From assembly GCA_022605405.1 (NCBI GenBank), contig JABYQQ010000007.1:2356001-2420000 (forward strand): 64,000 nt of DNA, given 5' to 3'. A program made the translations under genes and the position numbers. A model generated the notes under the pieces. The model did not search any database and was not told the DNA's origin. It worked only from the letters and a program-made list of their open reading frames with translations. Shown piece after piece: positions 11,047 through 24,850 of the stretch (its first letter is position 1; each line of letters opens with the position of its first letter). This DNA comes from Earliella scabrosa. Taxonomy: Eukaryota > Basidiomycota > Agaricomycetes > Polyporales > Polyporaceae.

Positions 11047-11354
11047 TTTTTCGATATGGACCTAGGGTCGAAAGCTGGGAGTAGAGTAGAGGTGCGGTGA
11101 CTGGAAAGCGGCCTGTGCCAGGCGCCCAGAGCGCACTGGGGATGGCTTAGTCAGCAAGGAAGAGATCTCGATCTACCCGATCGTTATGGGCGGCAAAATT
11201 TGGCTCGCTTGACCGACTCGGCCGCGAACTCGCAAGTGTGTTCTCTCGACTCGGACTGTGTTCCGCTTGCCTCACCCATCCCTGCCTTGTGCTCAGGCTT
11301 CTCGCACGTCTGTCTGGGGCTGACTCTTCTACTTCTGCTTATTACCCTCCTATC
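11047..11354. promoter_or_regulatory. Divergent promoter region of PRP11 and RRP5
   Basis: 308-bp spacer between the two start codons, so it must carry both promoters and 5' UTRs. There are pyrimidine-rich tracts ahead of the RRP5 start but no clear TATA box, as is usual for fungal housekeeping genes. Confidence 0.5.
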
Positions 11355-14300
11355 ATGGCTGCCGGGAAGAAGCGCGTGTTGGACGAGGCGTCTGGCACCC
11401 CCAAGGCCAAGAAGTCAAAGACGGAGAAGTCCAGAGACAAACCTGAGCAGAAGACTCAGCCCGTCTCGACTCTGGTTGCAGATGATATTGACTTCCCTCG
11501 CGGCGGCGGTACTACGCTCACCCCTCTTGAGGTCAAGACCTTGCGTGCAGAAGCTGCAAAGGAAGTGGACAAGGAGTTGTTCGCAGTAAATCTCCGTCTC
11601 TCCTCCATATCGTCAAAGTTCCCTTACCCTGGATGCAGGAATCTGTCTCTACGAAGGAGAAATCTTTGAAACGAAGGAGGAAGTCAGACGCGACTGGCAC
11701 GATTAAGGGTTCGACGAAGGATGGCAAGAAGAAAGCTGGGATCAGGATTGAGCATCTCAACTACAAGGTGCGTCAACTAAGCAGTGTTCTACCACAAGCA
11801 CTTACATTCCTCTAGCGAGCCGTAGTGGGCATGAAGGTTCTCGGGCAAGTCGTTGCGGTAGAACCGCTTGCCCTCATTGTATCTCTCCCAAACCAACTCT
11901 TCGCGCACGTTCCCATCACAAATATTTCGACAGAGCTCACCCAGGCCCTTGAAAATATGGACCAGGAGATGAACTCATCGGACGAAGAAGACGAAAATGA
12001 CTCTCCTTCTCGCATTCCCGATCTCCTCGACCTCTTTCAACCTGGTCAGTATGTCCGCGGAGTGGTCACGGCCGTACATGCCCCCGGCGCAACAGACGTC
12101 TCCGGTTTGGGTAGAGCACGAGATGAGGTTCAGAAGGCTAGCAGGAGAATAGAGTTGAGTCTTGTACCAGAGAAAGTCAATGAAGGTGTTGCGAAGACCG
12201 ACCTTCGAGCGGGATTTGTGCGTATCTTGTGTCAATGTCGTCAATTTATGGCTCATCGGCCATCTAGACCCTCTCCGCGGCCGTGAAGAGTGTAGAGGAC
12301 CATGGCTACATTCTCGACATCGGTATCCCCGATGTGTCAGGCTTCCTCTCGTTCAAGGACGCCCAGAAGGGTCCGTTCGACACCGACAGGAAGTTCCATG
12401 TCGGGAGGTTACTAGACGTCACCGTCTCGAAGATGGCAGGCAACGGTCGGACATGCAACGTCTCAGTAGACCCCAAAATCCTCGCAACCGCCTCGGTGTG
12501 TACTCCTTAAGCGTGGATGAAACGACATGCTGATGCTGGATGTAGCTTACTGAAATCAGCAGCGTTACATCCGTCGTTCCGGGTGCGCTAGTGCAGTCTC
12601 TGGTGACGGCTGTTCAACCCGACGGATTGATCCTGCAAGTGCTCGGGTACTTCGATGGCACTGTCGACCAATTCCACCTAGTCCCCGGCGACCCAGACGA
12701 ACTTTACAAAGTCGGGCAGAAGGTCAAGGCCAGGGTCCTGTACGACATCAGTCCCTCTACTCCCCCACGGTTCGCGCTCTCATTGGCGGACCATGTCGTC
12801 AAGTATACCATGAAGTCCGCTGCTTCGGATGACGCGCATACTGACTTACGGGAAGCCTACCCTATTGGGACTACCCTCGAAGCGGTGAAGGTAACAAGGG
12901 TGGAGAGTGAGCGCGGGCTTATTGTGGAAGTGGGAGATGGTGTCGAAGGATTTGTGCACGTTCGTGGCTTGTCATCTGACAATTGTTTCTGCGCTAATGG
13001 TCTCGCAGATATCGCAAGTCTCCGACGAGCACGTTCCTACACTTTCGTCATCCTCCGGCGCATGGAAGCTGGGAACAGTCCACCAGGCGCGGGTCACAGG
13101 GTATTACCCGCTGGACGGCATCCTCCAATTGTCATTACGACCCTCCGTGCTCGCCCAAAAGTTTCTGCAGGTCGCGGATGTACAAGTAGGGGAGGTCATC
13201 AAGGGAACTGTGAAGAAGCTCACGGACACCGCCCTCTTCGTGTCCATTTCGGGGAACGTAGACGGTGTCATCTGGCCCAACCACTACGCCGACATAGCGT
13301 TGAAACATCCACAGAAGCGCTTCAAGCCCGGTGGCAGCATCAAATGTCGAGTATGTCACGGGTGTCTGGTCACCCCTAATTGTTGCGCTAATCTACGTGG
13401 AAGGTTCTTGTCGTGGATCCCGAGCGGAAGCGCATCGTGCTAACTGCGAAGAAGACTCTGGTCGAGTCCAATCTGCCCATCGTGTCCCAGCTTAGCGATG
13501 CGCAAGTTGGCGTGGTGACGCACGCTGTGGTCTTCAAGGTGTCGGACAAGAGCTTGCAGGTGGAGTTTTACAACAACTTGAAGGCAGTCGTGCCAGTGCG
13601 TGAAGCTAGGTGGGTGGTTTGGCATTTGGATCTGAAGTTCTCGCTAAATATCCCCGACGTAGCGAAACCGCCCTGGCCTCTTTGTCTTCTGCTTTCCCTA
13701 TCGGCAAGCCCGTCCAGGTTCGCATCATCGCAGTAGACGCAGACACGTCACGCATCACCGCGAGCATCCGGCAAGCGTCCCCTAACTTCAAGTCAGCCAT
13801 CATAGACGTTAGCGGTGTGGACATCGGTGACATTGTTGAGGGCGTTGTCTCCGACATCCGCAAGGACAAGGCCGTCGTCACCCTCCAGCCTACCCAGGTT
13901 ACGGCGCTCCTCTCGCTGAACAATATCGCCAATCGTCGAGAGGTATCTGTCGCACAACTTCGGTCGACCCTCAAGGCGGGCGACAAGCTGCAAGACCTTG
14001 TAGTCACCTCACGCAATCCGGAGAAAGGCTTCGTCCTGGTTGCGATGAAGCCGAAGCCGAAGGAACAGATTGTGCAGAAGACTCAGCTCTCGCTGGACAC
14101 CGTCCAGCCTGGTCAGCTTGTGGGCGGGCGGGTCCTGCGGCACAACCGCCATGGCGCCCTCGTCAAGCTCACCAACTCGATTACCGGCCTCCTTCACCCC
14201 ACTGACGCCTGCGACGACTACGAGAACGGCAAGCCGTTCCCTGCTGTTGACTCCGTCCTGAAGGCGGTGGTGCTAGCCGTTGACAAAGAGAGGCGGCAGC

Positions 14301-16541
14301 TTGCATTGTCAACACGCATGTCACGACTGTTCCCTGGACAGGACAAGCCGATCGTCGACCGTGAGATCAGGGGCCTGGGCGAGCTCAAAGTCGGTGAGAC
14401 TGTACGGGGCTTCATCAAGAGCGTTGCGGAGCACGGCTTGTTCGTCACTTTGGGTCGCGACATCGACGCCCGAGTTCAGATCAAGGAGCTCTTCGATGAC
14501 GTGAGTGCGGGCGCTTTGCCCATCATAGTCTGAATGTTGACCTATATGTCTTGCACAGTTCGTGAAGGACTGGAAGAGCCGATTCTCGGCGAATCAGCTG
14601 GTCAAGGGAAGGGTGCTGAGGTGAGGTCTCCGCGCGATCATCATTTATCGCTTTGCTGACTTGTTCTTGTTCTCTCAGCGTTGACCCCGAGAAGAAGCAG
14701 ATTGAACTGTCGTTCCGTTCTGGGGACTTGAAGCGAGATAACGGGTCGCAGCTCACCCTGGCAGACTTGAGCGAAGGTCAGAAGGTGGATGGCCGTGTGA
14801 AGCGAGTTGAGGATTACGGTATCTTCATCGAAATCGAAGGCTCGAAGCTCAGCGGGCTATGCCACAAGTCGGAGGTAGGCAACTCAAGTTCTGTACATGC
14901 TATTTGGTGACTGACCGTTCCAAAGCTATCTGACAACAAAGATGCCGATGTGACGCTGGCTCTACGCAGCTTCCGAGAGGGTGACAAGGTCAAAACTGTC
15001 ATCTTGTCTATCGACAGAGAAAAGCGCCGCATATCGTTCGGCCTCAAGCCATCCTACTTCGAAGACAAGGACTTCGAGCAAGAGGAGTCCGATGAAGAGG
15101 ATGAGGACGAACGACATTCGTCTCCAGCGCTGGGAGTTGTCGAGGATTCAGATGAAGAATCAGAGGCAGACGAGGACGGCGACGGTGATCCTGCAGCAGA
15201 TAGTCCAGAAGATGAGGAGTCAGAGGAAGATGAAGAAGATGAAGAAGCCAGAATGGACGTCGACTTCACGTTGGACGTGCAAAAGCCTACCGGAATCGCT
15301 GCCACCAACGCATCGACAGACGCCCTTCGTCTAGATGGCGGCTTCCAATGGGCTGCGACCGATGCAACAGAGGACATCGAGATGGGTTCTGAAGATGATA
15401 GCGACGACGACGTCCAGCAGGATGGCAAGAAGAAAAAGAAGAAGCGGAAGGAGATTGAACAGGACCTGACCGCAGACATGCACACCAAGGCTCCTGAGTC
15501 TAATGCCGACTTCGAGCGCCTGCTTCTTGGATCCCCCAACTCATCATATCTTTGGGTCCAGTATATCGCGTTTCAGCTCCAGATATCCGAGATCGACAAG
15601 GCGCGGGAAATTGCCAAGCGTGCTTTGAAGACCATCAACTTCCGCGAGGAGCAGGAGAAGCTGAACGTGTGGATCGCGTGGCTCAACTTGGAGAACGTCT
15701 ACGGCACGGAGGAATCTCTTGAGGCGACATTCAAGGAGGCGGCGCGCGCCAACGATTCCAAGACCATCCATTTGCGTTTGGCAGAGATATTCGAGCAAAG
15801 TGACAAACCTGAAGTTCGTCGAACCCGTCCTGTGGCTGCTATGGTACTGACGACAAGGTATAGAAAGCGGAGGAGCAATACAAGAGAACATGCAAGAAGT
15901 TCTCTCAGAGCTCCAAAGTATGGACCCTGTTCGGCGAGCACTACCTGAAGAGAGGAATGCTCGAGGAAGCGCGGAAGCTCCTTCCACGAAGTCTCCAAAG
16001 CCTCGAGAAGCGCAAACGTGCGTCACTTTGCCATGTTGTTTTGAACTGTGCCATACTGAACAGCTCGGCCCACATGTAGATCTTAAAACCATCTGCAAGT
16101 TCGCGCAGCTCGAGTACAAGCTCGGTGATCCAGAACGAGGCAAGACCATCTTTGAGGGCATTGTCGACTCCCATCCCAAGCGTTGGGACATGTGGTCAAT
16201 CTACATGGACATGGAGGCTGGTCAAGGAGACATCATGAGTCTCAGGTATGTTTATAAGCCGTATTGGTCGCGCGCGCAGGTGAACTTCAATGTGTTGGAT
16301 TAGGAATCTCTTCAACCGAGTATTGGCTCTCAAGATGACCAGCCATAAAGCCAAGTGAGTCTCTACTCCCTAGTCCACCGATGACAACGTCTCAAGGCCG
16401 TCGCCCAGGTCATTCTTCAAGAAGTGGCTGGAATTCGAACGTCGACTTGGAGACGACGAAGGAGCAGAAGCCGTCAAGGCCAAAGCCATCGAATGGACAC
16501 AGCGTGCTGCAGGAGTTACGGAGGAGTCGACGGAGTCATAG
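11355..16541 (+). CDS. RRP5: rRNA biogenesis protein RRP5
   Basis: Fifteen exons with introns of about 48-70 nt and consistent phase give 1,479 residues, close to other fungal Rrp5 proteins. A basic lysine-rich N-terminus ([18 protein letters not shown]) precedes a long array of S1 RNA-binding repeats (roughly residues 120-1000), recognisable from recurring G-x-V...G-x-v-v...D-x-x-G-f/i patterns such as [13 protein letters not shown]. Next comes an acidic serine/glutamate linker (exon 11) and a C-terminal set of HAT/TPR-like helical repeats, starting around [19 protein letters not shown]. Rrp5 is a nucleolar factor needed for both 18S and 5.8S/25S rRNA processing; the S1 array contacts ITS1 and the HAT part supports small-subunit assembly. 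It ends 218 bp from the convergent Kelch gene. Confidence 0.93.
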
Positions 16542-16759
16542 TCTATCTTGCATCACATCTGTTGCACATATGCATCGCACCCTATCCATCTACCGTCAGG
16601 TCGTGAATTAGTATATTCAATCGCAACTATACCGCATAGACAGCAAAGGACATTATGATACTGAGATGAGAGGAGCGAGTTGACGAAACGAGTGTGCGCA
16701 AGAGAGACAACAGATATAAAGGTAGGGTATATGCCAGCATAAATACGACGTAAAGGAGG

Positions 16760-19700
16760 TCATGAGCGCGACCGTGCTCGTTCATGACCCATCGAAGGCG
16801 AATGCGTATCGTAATCAAGGACCGGCCTACGATTGCTCATGGAGCTAGCGAGCTGACGCTGCCAATCATCCAATTCGCTTGAAAGGTGCTCGAATGCCAT
16901 AGCATTCTCCGAGCTCGACGTGCTGGCACGGCGCTCTGAGAAGCCGGAGACAGGGCGACCATGGCCGAACGTAGGTTGGTCCACGGCAAGGAGAAGCTCG
17001 ATTTTGTGAGATAGCTGCTCGTTCTCGCGCTTGAGGCTAGTGTTCTCATTGCTGAGCTGCTCGAGGAGGGTCTCGTCATGACCGCCGCGCGCGATGACGA
17101 GGGAGTTTTGCAACCGCTCGACATCTTGCTCGAGCTCCTCGATGCGAGACAGCCTCTCGTCGGACTCCCGCTGGGAAGCGATGACGTTGTCGCGCATGTG
17201 TTCGAGATCGCGCTCGAGGGTGTCGATCCGAGAGCGCAGATCCTTGTTGTCGGTGTTGAGACGCTGGACCTGGCGCTGCGCATCTTGCAGCTGATTGCGC
17301 AAGAACTCGTTGCTCTCGTCGGACGACGGGGTCCCGCGGCCGTTGAGACCACGTAGCCTGATGCTGGGCGAGCCACGATCCATCTCCGCCTGCATGCTCT
17401 GGTTCAAGGTCTTCTGCTTAGTGAGCTCGTCCTTCATCTTGCGCATGGTCTTCTCGGTGGCTCTGTGCGATGATCAGCAAGCAATGGACGAAAGAAAGTG
17501 GTATGCGGCTTACTTGACGTAGTGAACAGCGAGCTGATAGTCCTCCTCAAGTTGCTGGAGACGGGCCTTGTACGAGTTCTCCGTCTCCTCCAGCTTTTGC
17601 TCCAGATCAGCGACACGGGCGTCAGAGTTATCAGCCCCATTACGGCGCGAAGGACTCTGGGTCGCGCGGAGACGATCCAGCTGCGCGGACAAGGACTCGA
17701 CCTGAGCATCGACATCCTGCTTCTGCTGCAACAGCGACTGCAACTCGCGCTCGGCGATCTCGTGTGCGCGTGTGCGTTCCGCGAGTCGGTCCTCCAACTC
17801 GTGAATGCGAGCGGATGTGACATCGTCCGCCCTGAGTGGGTTACCATGCTCATCCTCGGCGACGATACCGTTGGCAGCGAGATAAGAGCGCATCGCTTCC
17901 AGACGAAGGGCGGCGGCAGACGCTTCCTTCGCTTTGGTCTGCAGTTCCGAGTCCTTGAGCACGAGCTCCTTGCGAAGACGACCACTGTCGGCGAGAGCCA
18001 TGGAAAGCTGGGTACGGAAGCCGATGACCTGCGAGCGGAGGGACTGCGTCTCGGAGTCAGTCTTCGAGATCTTCTGACGCTCCTTGCTGAGCTCCTCCTG
18101 AGTCTCGTCAGCACGGCGGGAAGTGTCCCTGAGCATCTCGCGGAGGGAGGAGACCTCGTTCTGCAACGCGTTGATCTTCTCCGTGTATCCGCGAGTGATG
18201 CGATCCTCGTCGTTCTTGAGCTCGTGGTGGGAGTCGAGGAGCTTGCCTAGGCTGCCAGTGGTGACCGCACGGAACGCGTCGGCCTCCTCTCGCGACTTGG
18301 CCCAGAAGTTCTCCACGTCGGCGATGCGGATGCGGGCCGCCTCGATTTCGCTGTTGCGTGCCTCAAGATCTCCCCGAAGTTCCGCAACATCGGCCTGGAG
18401 CTGGCTGATCTGCTCGCGAGCGCGACTGTACTGAGCGTCGACTTCCTCCGCCCGCGCGGACGCAGCCGCCAATGCAGAGCGGGTCTGGTCCAACGCACGA
18501 ACATGCTGGTCTTGGGACCGGACGAGGTCTTCGAGCTGACTTTGGGCCTTGATGTAATCGGCCTCATGCTGTTCGAGGAGCGAAGTCTGCGCAAGAAGCT
18601 TTTCGGTAGCCTCCCTCAGCTTAGCCTCGAGTGCAGCGTTGCGCTCGCGGAGAGTGTTGTGGGCCTCGTTGCTCTGCTCGTACGACTGGCCGAGTGTATC
18701 AGCCCGCTTGGAGGCGTCGTCGGCTCGCGCTTCCGCCTGCTCGAGGAGCGTGGTCTGAAGAGACAGGGAGTCATTCAGCTCTTGGATCTTACGATCACGC
18801 TCTGTGTTGCTGGCGACCGCAACCGCGAGTTGACGCTCTAGATCGACGATGCGCTCGCGATCCATCCGAGCAACCTCGTTCTCAGAGGAAGCCTCAAGCG
18901 CGGCGAGCTTGGCCCTATAGAAAGCGGCCTCCTGCACTGCGCTGGCCCGTACCCGCTCGGCCTCCTGAACCCGGTCGGATGCTTCCTTCGCACGGTCGAG
19001 GACAGACGCCTATTCGAGTAGAACGGTTAATGCTGGCTCAATGAGACCATCAAAACCACATACTTGGATCTTAGCCTTCAGCTGCTTGAGATTGATCACC
19101 ATCTCGGTGACCTTCCGGCCGTCGATGTCGTCATCGTCCGCACGCGAGGATAGTTCTTCCTCTGATTCAGCGTAGATGAACCCAGATCGCTCGGCTTTCA
19201 GGAGCGCAGCCTTCATCCAAGCCTCCTTCTTCTTGAGTGCCTCAACCTCAGCCTCCTTGTCCTTCAGGTCACGAATGAGATCCGCAGTTATGTTACCAGT
19301 AGATCCCGGCTTCGCAAATCCATTCATCGTAGGTGAGGCCGGTTTAAAGAAAGCATCGAGAGGAGCCTTCGAGCGATCCACGACCGGAGAAGGACTCCGC
19401 GCAGCAAGACCATTGCGCGACATGATGACACTGGCCAAACTCGCCTGTGGACCTGCAGGGTCGTAGACCTCGGCGGCGCCCTGGGAGGGTGAGACGGCCC
19501 GACTCGCTGTGCCTGTCGGGCTCTTCGCTCGAGGGTTGTCAGGCGACACGGCGCTTTCACGCACGGCCGCAGCCGCCTCAACCATCTCTGGGCTGCTCTC
19601 GCCGTCATAGTCTTCATCTCGCATCTTCCCCTTGCCCTTGCCCGTCAGTGACTGAGGCGGAACCCCGTTGGTCTTCTGACGGCCTGTGGGAGAGACCGCT

Positions 19701-21623
19701 CTTCGTGCCTCCTCGTTGTCGGACTGCTGTTCATACCCAGGAGAGCTGTCGCGTGGGCCTGTAGCAACCCCTTCGACGCTAGGTCTCGGCTGGACAGCAC
19801 CAGGTTGAACGATGGACTTCCGGCCATTCGCTGCGGGAGGGGGTGGCTTGCTTGAATCTGGGTACTTGATGTGCTCTGTGGACACGGAATGAGTGACACT
19901 GGCTACATGTGAATGTGACCAAAGGTACGACGCACTGGTGTCCAAGACATGGATGATTGTGGGATCCTCGGGTTTCTGAGGGTTTAACGACTCGCCGCCA
20001 AGACCCCCAAGCACGAATACTCGAGAGCCCATAGAGGCCATTGCGTGACCCGATCGGGGTGTCGGCGCAGGACCCATCTTCTGGAACATGTACCATCGCT
20101 GGTCTAGGTGACCGTCAGTAGGGGGGCGAGTGGCCTATGAGACTTGTCACGTACTGGATACTTTGAATGCTCCAAGGTCGCCAAGATCCTTGCCGTCCAC
20201 ACCCCTTCCACCAAACACGTACACGACATCGTCGACCATTGCTGCGGAGTGACCCTCTCGTGGGGAAGGAATGAAGCCGATGCATGTCAACTCGGTCCAA
20301 GTCTTGGTGTTTGTGTCGAACGCCCACGTATCGTTATAGTGATACTGGCAGTCGGTTCCACCGAAGCTATAAGACGGTCCTCAGCAACGATCACCCACAG
20401 ATGAATGGAAGTGAACGCACAGATAGATCTTCTCGCCGTACGTCACACAGATGTGGCTCGTTCGCTTGGGCGGACGCGGTGATCCTTCAACGGGTTCAAC
20501 CAGCTCCCAAGTTGCCTTTGTTCGCACTGGATGTAGTGTTGCGAGCGCACACACTCAGTCGAAGTCCAACGCGAGGAAGAGAGGAAATGCAAACTTACGT
20601 GAGTTCAGGTCGAAGGACCACAGGTCGTTCAAGAACTCCCCATCGACTTGCCCACCAAATACGAAGAACTTCGAGCCAACCATGGTGACCGCGTGCCCAT
20701 AGCGACCTACTGGCGAGGGGCCATACACCGCGACTCGAGTCCACTCGCGTGAGACTGATAGCAACAATGAGACAGGAGACGGATGCAGAGAATCATGATA
20801 ACGCACCAAGATTGAGCAAATACAACCCGTCGTCCTGCTTATCACCAGGCTTCGACTTCGAACTTGTCTTGGTGTCGCCTCCCCAAACAATCAAAACGCT
20901 CCCAACGAGGGCGCTTGCATGACCAACACGGGGCGACGGCACTTCGCCGGTCGTTTGCAGCAGCGTCGCCGAAAGGTCCCTTGTGGAGATGAGGTAGAGG
21001 TCGTTCCGCACCGTCTCGCGCACAAGTCCACCGAAGAGGAACAGTTCTCCCGAAGTCGTCGCGTTCGTGGGCAGTGCATGGCCATATCGGGGGAACGGCG
21101 ATGGCGACGGCGACGAAGGGGGAGCTACTCCTGGCTTCGGGATGGTCACCGGAGGAGGAAGCTGAAGCCGGCGTTGAGACCAGGGGTACGCCGGTCGCTG
21201 TTGGTGCGGCCCTTGCTGGCTCTGCTGGCCTCCCTGCTGCTGCGAAGGCGCGGCCTGGGGACCGCTGGCCGCTTGGGGCGGACTCTGGCCATTTGGAGGA
21301 CGTTGTGACTGTTGTGTAATGCCGGGTTGGACGCCGTTGACGGCGGGGGAGGGACTGCCTCGGCCGTTCAAACCGCTGAACGGAGAGGGATGAGACTGGC
21401 GTCCATGATGCGATTGGGGAGCCCAGAGAGGCATCGAACGAGAGAGAGGGGAAGAATGGACACACCTGTCGTAGCTGGTCTCCTTCGATAGTTGCTTTTG
21501 CGGCTGCTGCTGGCCCGACGGAGGCTGCTGTATCTGGGCGAGGGCAGCGCTCGCTGGTGATGCTGCAACTACCGACGTGCTGGGCTGTTGCTGAGTATGC
21601 TTCTTCCTACTGAAGAAGGACAT
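16760..21623 (-). CDS. Tea1-like Kelch-repeat coiled-coil polarity protein
   Basis: Nine exons (first 21466-21623, last 16760-17462) sum to 4,380 nt, about 1,459 residues. A glutamine/proline-rich N-terminus is followed by a six-bladed Kelch propeller (about residues 140-460): repeated YGHA...[27 protein letters not shown]...[24 protein letters not shown] and [19 protein letters not shown]. After a serine/proline linker, roughly the last 750 residues are heptad-rich coiled coil with frequent EELEQ and LEALE-like strings. This order matches fission-yeast Tea1/Tea3 cell-end markers, which ride microtubule plus ends and position growth zones. In a filamentous fungus a role at the hyphal tip is likely by homology. 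A short Kelch-only paralogue lies 4 kb away on the same strand. Confidence 0.85.
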
Positions 21624-24007
21624 TCTTCTACTGCGGCCCCCAAAGATGGACTGTATGGCTGCAGAATGAAGAGAGGGAGGATGACAACGTTTTGAGCGGA
21701 ATGGGGAGGGTCGAGCGCTGCAGGCCCGCCTGGAGGTGGAACGAAAGCGGCAAAGCCAGAAGGTGAGCGACTCGTTCCTGGGCTCCTTCCTCACAACGCG
21801 TCTAGCAACCGCCTCCGCTGATAGCCGTCTCATCTATCCCTCCGTCCTCTTCACGCCCTCTGCTCTATTCCTACGCACTCCTATACCCATCGCCTTCACT
21901 CGCGAGGGTCTGCGCAGCACTTGTGCAGTGTAAATTCAAGCTGAGACAATGTTCATGCATCACAACGTTCCTAATAGGAGCCCGCTCAGTCCCGCTCTTG
22001 TTTCCCCCACACCTGGGGACTACTTATTGCGCACATCAGACCGCGCAGAGATGGGCGACAGAAAGCAGATGCGGATCATCGAGGTTATCAACAACGCGCG
22101 CCCCCGCTGCAATGTGTAGCAAGTCCGAAAGGGAGATGGCCATCCTCCACGCGGTTCGCTCTAATAGCAATACAAGTGAGACGTCATCTCAGGATCCAAC
22201 ACGCTTGCCAATCCACCGTGACATCAGAAGCTTAACTCGGACAGGCGTCCTCCCAAAGCAGCTTACAGTCTCGGAGGCAGCAAGACTGAACTTTGGATTT
22301 CGACTCATGAAATTCTCGGTATGGCGAACACCACCACCCAGTTCTATTGTCAGCAGCCGGTGTCAGCGGACGAGGCTCGCTTCGCTGTAAACCTGCGCGC
22401 GATACAGAAGCTACCTTGACAGGCGGGGCACACTGGGAGCATAGCCAGCGGTCCGAGAGGTGGTCATGCGACTCTCGTGCAGCATTCCATGGGAGGAGCC
22501 TTGCTACTTCTCACCCCGCACCGTTCGCCGACTGGTGATCTTCGTGGGCGGTTGATGGGACGTGGTGACGGCGCGATGTGGGAGTATCCTGCGTATCAAC
22601 AAGCTGCGGTTAGAAATCAATCCCCATTGGTGACCACAGCGAGGAGACGCACAGACAACGGCGGAAGGAGGGCACTCGAGGGGAGTGCCCCACTCTTGAT
22701 GAGCCTTACATTGTCTTGTGTTCATTCGTTCCAAGTGATGATGTCGTCTTGGTCCTCAGAGTCATGGTCCCGCTTTCGGTGAGCCATTACTCGATCCCGC
22801 GAGGGAAACAGGCGATTACAGTTGGGTAATGCGCAAATATAGATGGGGGTTCTGAGCAGAAACCTAAGTCAGCCAACCAGATTACGGTGAAAGATCGAGA
22901 TTGCGCACTCAGTGGGATTAGTTATCCTCGCCATTCCCCCGCTGACTTGAGCAGGAGCGCTGTCGGCTGTGAGATGATTCAGAACATCGATAGCAAGGTG
23001 AAAGTGATACATGCTCACCATCTTGCAAAGCAGGTGCGGACGGTAGAACTGAAGGTAGTTTGGGATGCTGCCACTGGCTCATGGTGGTTCGTACCGTGCA
23101 ACTTACTATGTACATACAAGTTCGTGGGTCTGGACCATCGGCGTCTCCATGTGTGCAAATAGGACCACACAAGACCCTCCGTAAGTACTTCAGAGCGTTT
23201 TCCCGCGCGCGTTGCTACTTTTACCCACCACACCGCAAAGGCCGCGATGCTCACACCGTCCAGGATGTCTTGTGCATCCATGCTCGTGAGCGGGCTAAGG
23301 TCTGAGCGTTATAGTCCCACTTGATCGACCCCAGATGGGTCCCGCCCGTGATGGCGGCGCGACGCACCAGAAATTAGCCAGTTGTATAGAGGGTACTGTC
23401 GACTATGTTGGCAGACCCTCGTTTCAGACTACCTACCGACGAGGCCTTCTCATGGGGGCTGCCGTATGACGGGGATTGGCTTGGAAACACGTCGCTGGGA
23501 CTGGGCAGCTGCTGTCGTCTTTGACCGCTCAATCTCTATCGCGTCTACGGAGACAGGGTTCGTCCATTGCTCTCCAGAGCCACAGAGTGTGCGATGCGGT
23601 GCGTTGCGCCCGGTCACAGCTTTGTGCTTGACGCACGAGGACATCGAGTCGGGCCAAGACAACCAGCGTGTCCTTCAGTGCACTTCGCGGCTCGCTAACT
23701 GGCTTTGCGCCTAGCGAAACTCGATTCAGACTACTCTAGCGTTGTGGCAACATCGTAAATTTTTCCCTCATATTGGCTCTTTGCGAGCCCTTCGCCTCAC
23801 ATATATTGCGGTCTGCAGGTGTGTACACTCTGGTAGTTTGTCCGTGTCCGCCTCCGCTCAACTGAACTGTATGTTTCAGGATGAAATGGTTCCTTGTAAT
23901 GTACTTCGAGAAAGACTATATCACTGTCTATGATCACAGCTGCCCAAACCCAAACACTGAAGCGATTATACGAGAACATGACGAAGGTCGAGAACCGAAA
24001 CGATGGC
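21624..24007. other. 2.4-kb gap without a supported gene
   Basis: The largest gene-free stretch in the window. Several open frames of 60-155 codons occur on both strands but none shows a domain, signal peptide plus splice structure, or transposon motif that I recognise. A minus-strand frame starting at 23281 (MDAQDILDGVSIAAFAVWW) has a hydrophobic start and a possible splice donor, and might be the remnant of a small gene. The left end is the promoter of the Tea1-like gene. Confidence 0.4.
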
Positions 24008-24850
24008 CTAGTCCACGATTGTGAACTGGGGGCTGCTGTTCCCCGAGTCTCCGAACACTATCGCATGATCGCCATTGGGTCAGTATCTCCACTACCGTGG
24101 TTGCAACCTGACTTACAAACTACAATGTAGTGGTTTGAAGGCTTGACATCTGGAACCTTCACGTTGACGTGACCCTGCGACAAGTCGAACCCGTCCGCAA
24201 GCGGATGCTCTAACAGACAACAGTCAGCGACTCAGCCTCCAGACCTCCGCCTGACGCAACGCAAGCCCACGCACGGTAGTTCAAGTGTTCACTCGTCTCA
24301 TCGCCATCCTCGTAATGCCCAAGGACGAGCTTCCCCTTTGCGTTCGTGACGCGCTTCGGAGGATGCGACGGGTCCCTGTGCACAAGTCCCAGCCGCGTCA
24401 CGGTCAATGCGACGAACCCTGGCACACCGACTCTGAGATGATAGGTACTCACCATCGTACCTGCACCGTATCCCCCACCTTCCACACCGTCGCCGCGTCT
24501 GGCGCAGTAATGCGCGGGCTCCACACGTCCCTCGGCGCCACCGCGGGCGATGTCCCATTGGCCGACGCACCAGCATGGCCCGCGTCAGCCTCGACGCCCC
24601 CAGCGCCCTCCGGGCGCGCTCCTTCCCCTTGCGGTGCGGCCCACGCTGTGCGATTACGGAGGTCAAACAAGCCGTTCGCCAGTCCCGTCGCGTTGGAAGC
24701 TGTGCCATTCGTGTTCGGGTCGGACGTGTTCAGGTTGTCGCCGATCCCCGGAACGGTCTGGACGTCGAACGCTGGGGGCATGTAGTACGCGCGGGCGGGG
24801 CCGCCGAGGACGAGCAGTGCGAGGGCGGCGCGGAGCGCGAGTGCGGGCAT
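24008..24850 (-). CDS. Secreted Kre9/Knh1-like domain protein
   Basis: Four exons (24453-24850, 24275-24375, 24117-24209, 24008-24057) give 213 residues. The N-terminus is a signal peptide (MPALALRAALALLVLGGPARA), followed by an asparagine-rich segment with several N-glycosylation sequons. From about residue 110 to the end is a Kre9/Knh1-type Ig-like domain: WSPRITAPDAATVWKVGDTV at its start, GKLVLGHYEDG in the middle and YIVVLFGDSGNSSPQFTIVD at the end. Relatives occur in fungal cell-wall and Ser/Thr-rich GPI proteins, and yeast Kre9 acts in beta-1,6-glucan assembly. There is no hydrophobic C-terminus, so no GPI anchor is predicted. Location in the wall or medium is inferred; biochemical function is not known for this subgroup. 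Confidence 0.8.

Noticed and set aside
17498..18250. 250-codon plus-strand leucine-rich open frame
   Set aside because: Antisense to the coiled-coil exon of the Tea1-like gene; the leucine richness is the complement of Glu/Gln/Lys codons.
22887..23281. Overlapping open frames on both strands in the 2.4-kb gap
   Set aside because: A hydrophobic start and possible splice donor occur on the minus strand, but I recognise no family and could not build a convincing multi-exon gene.
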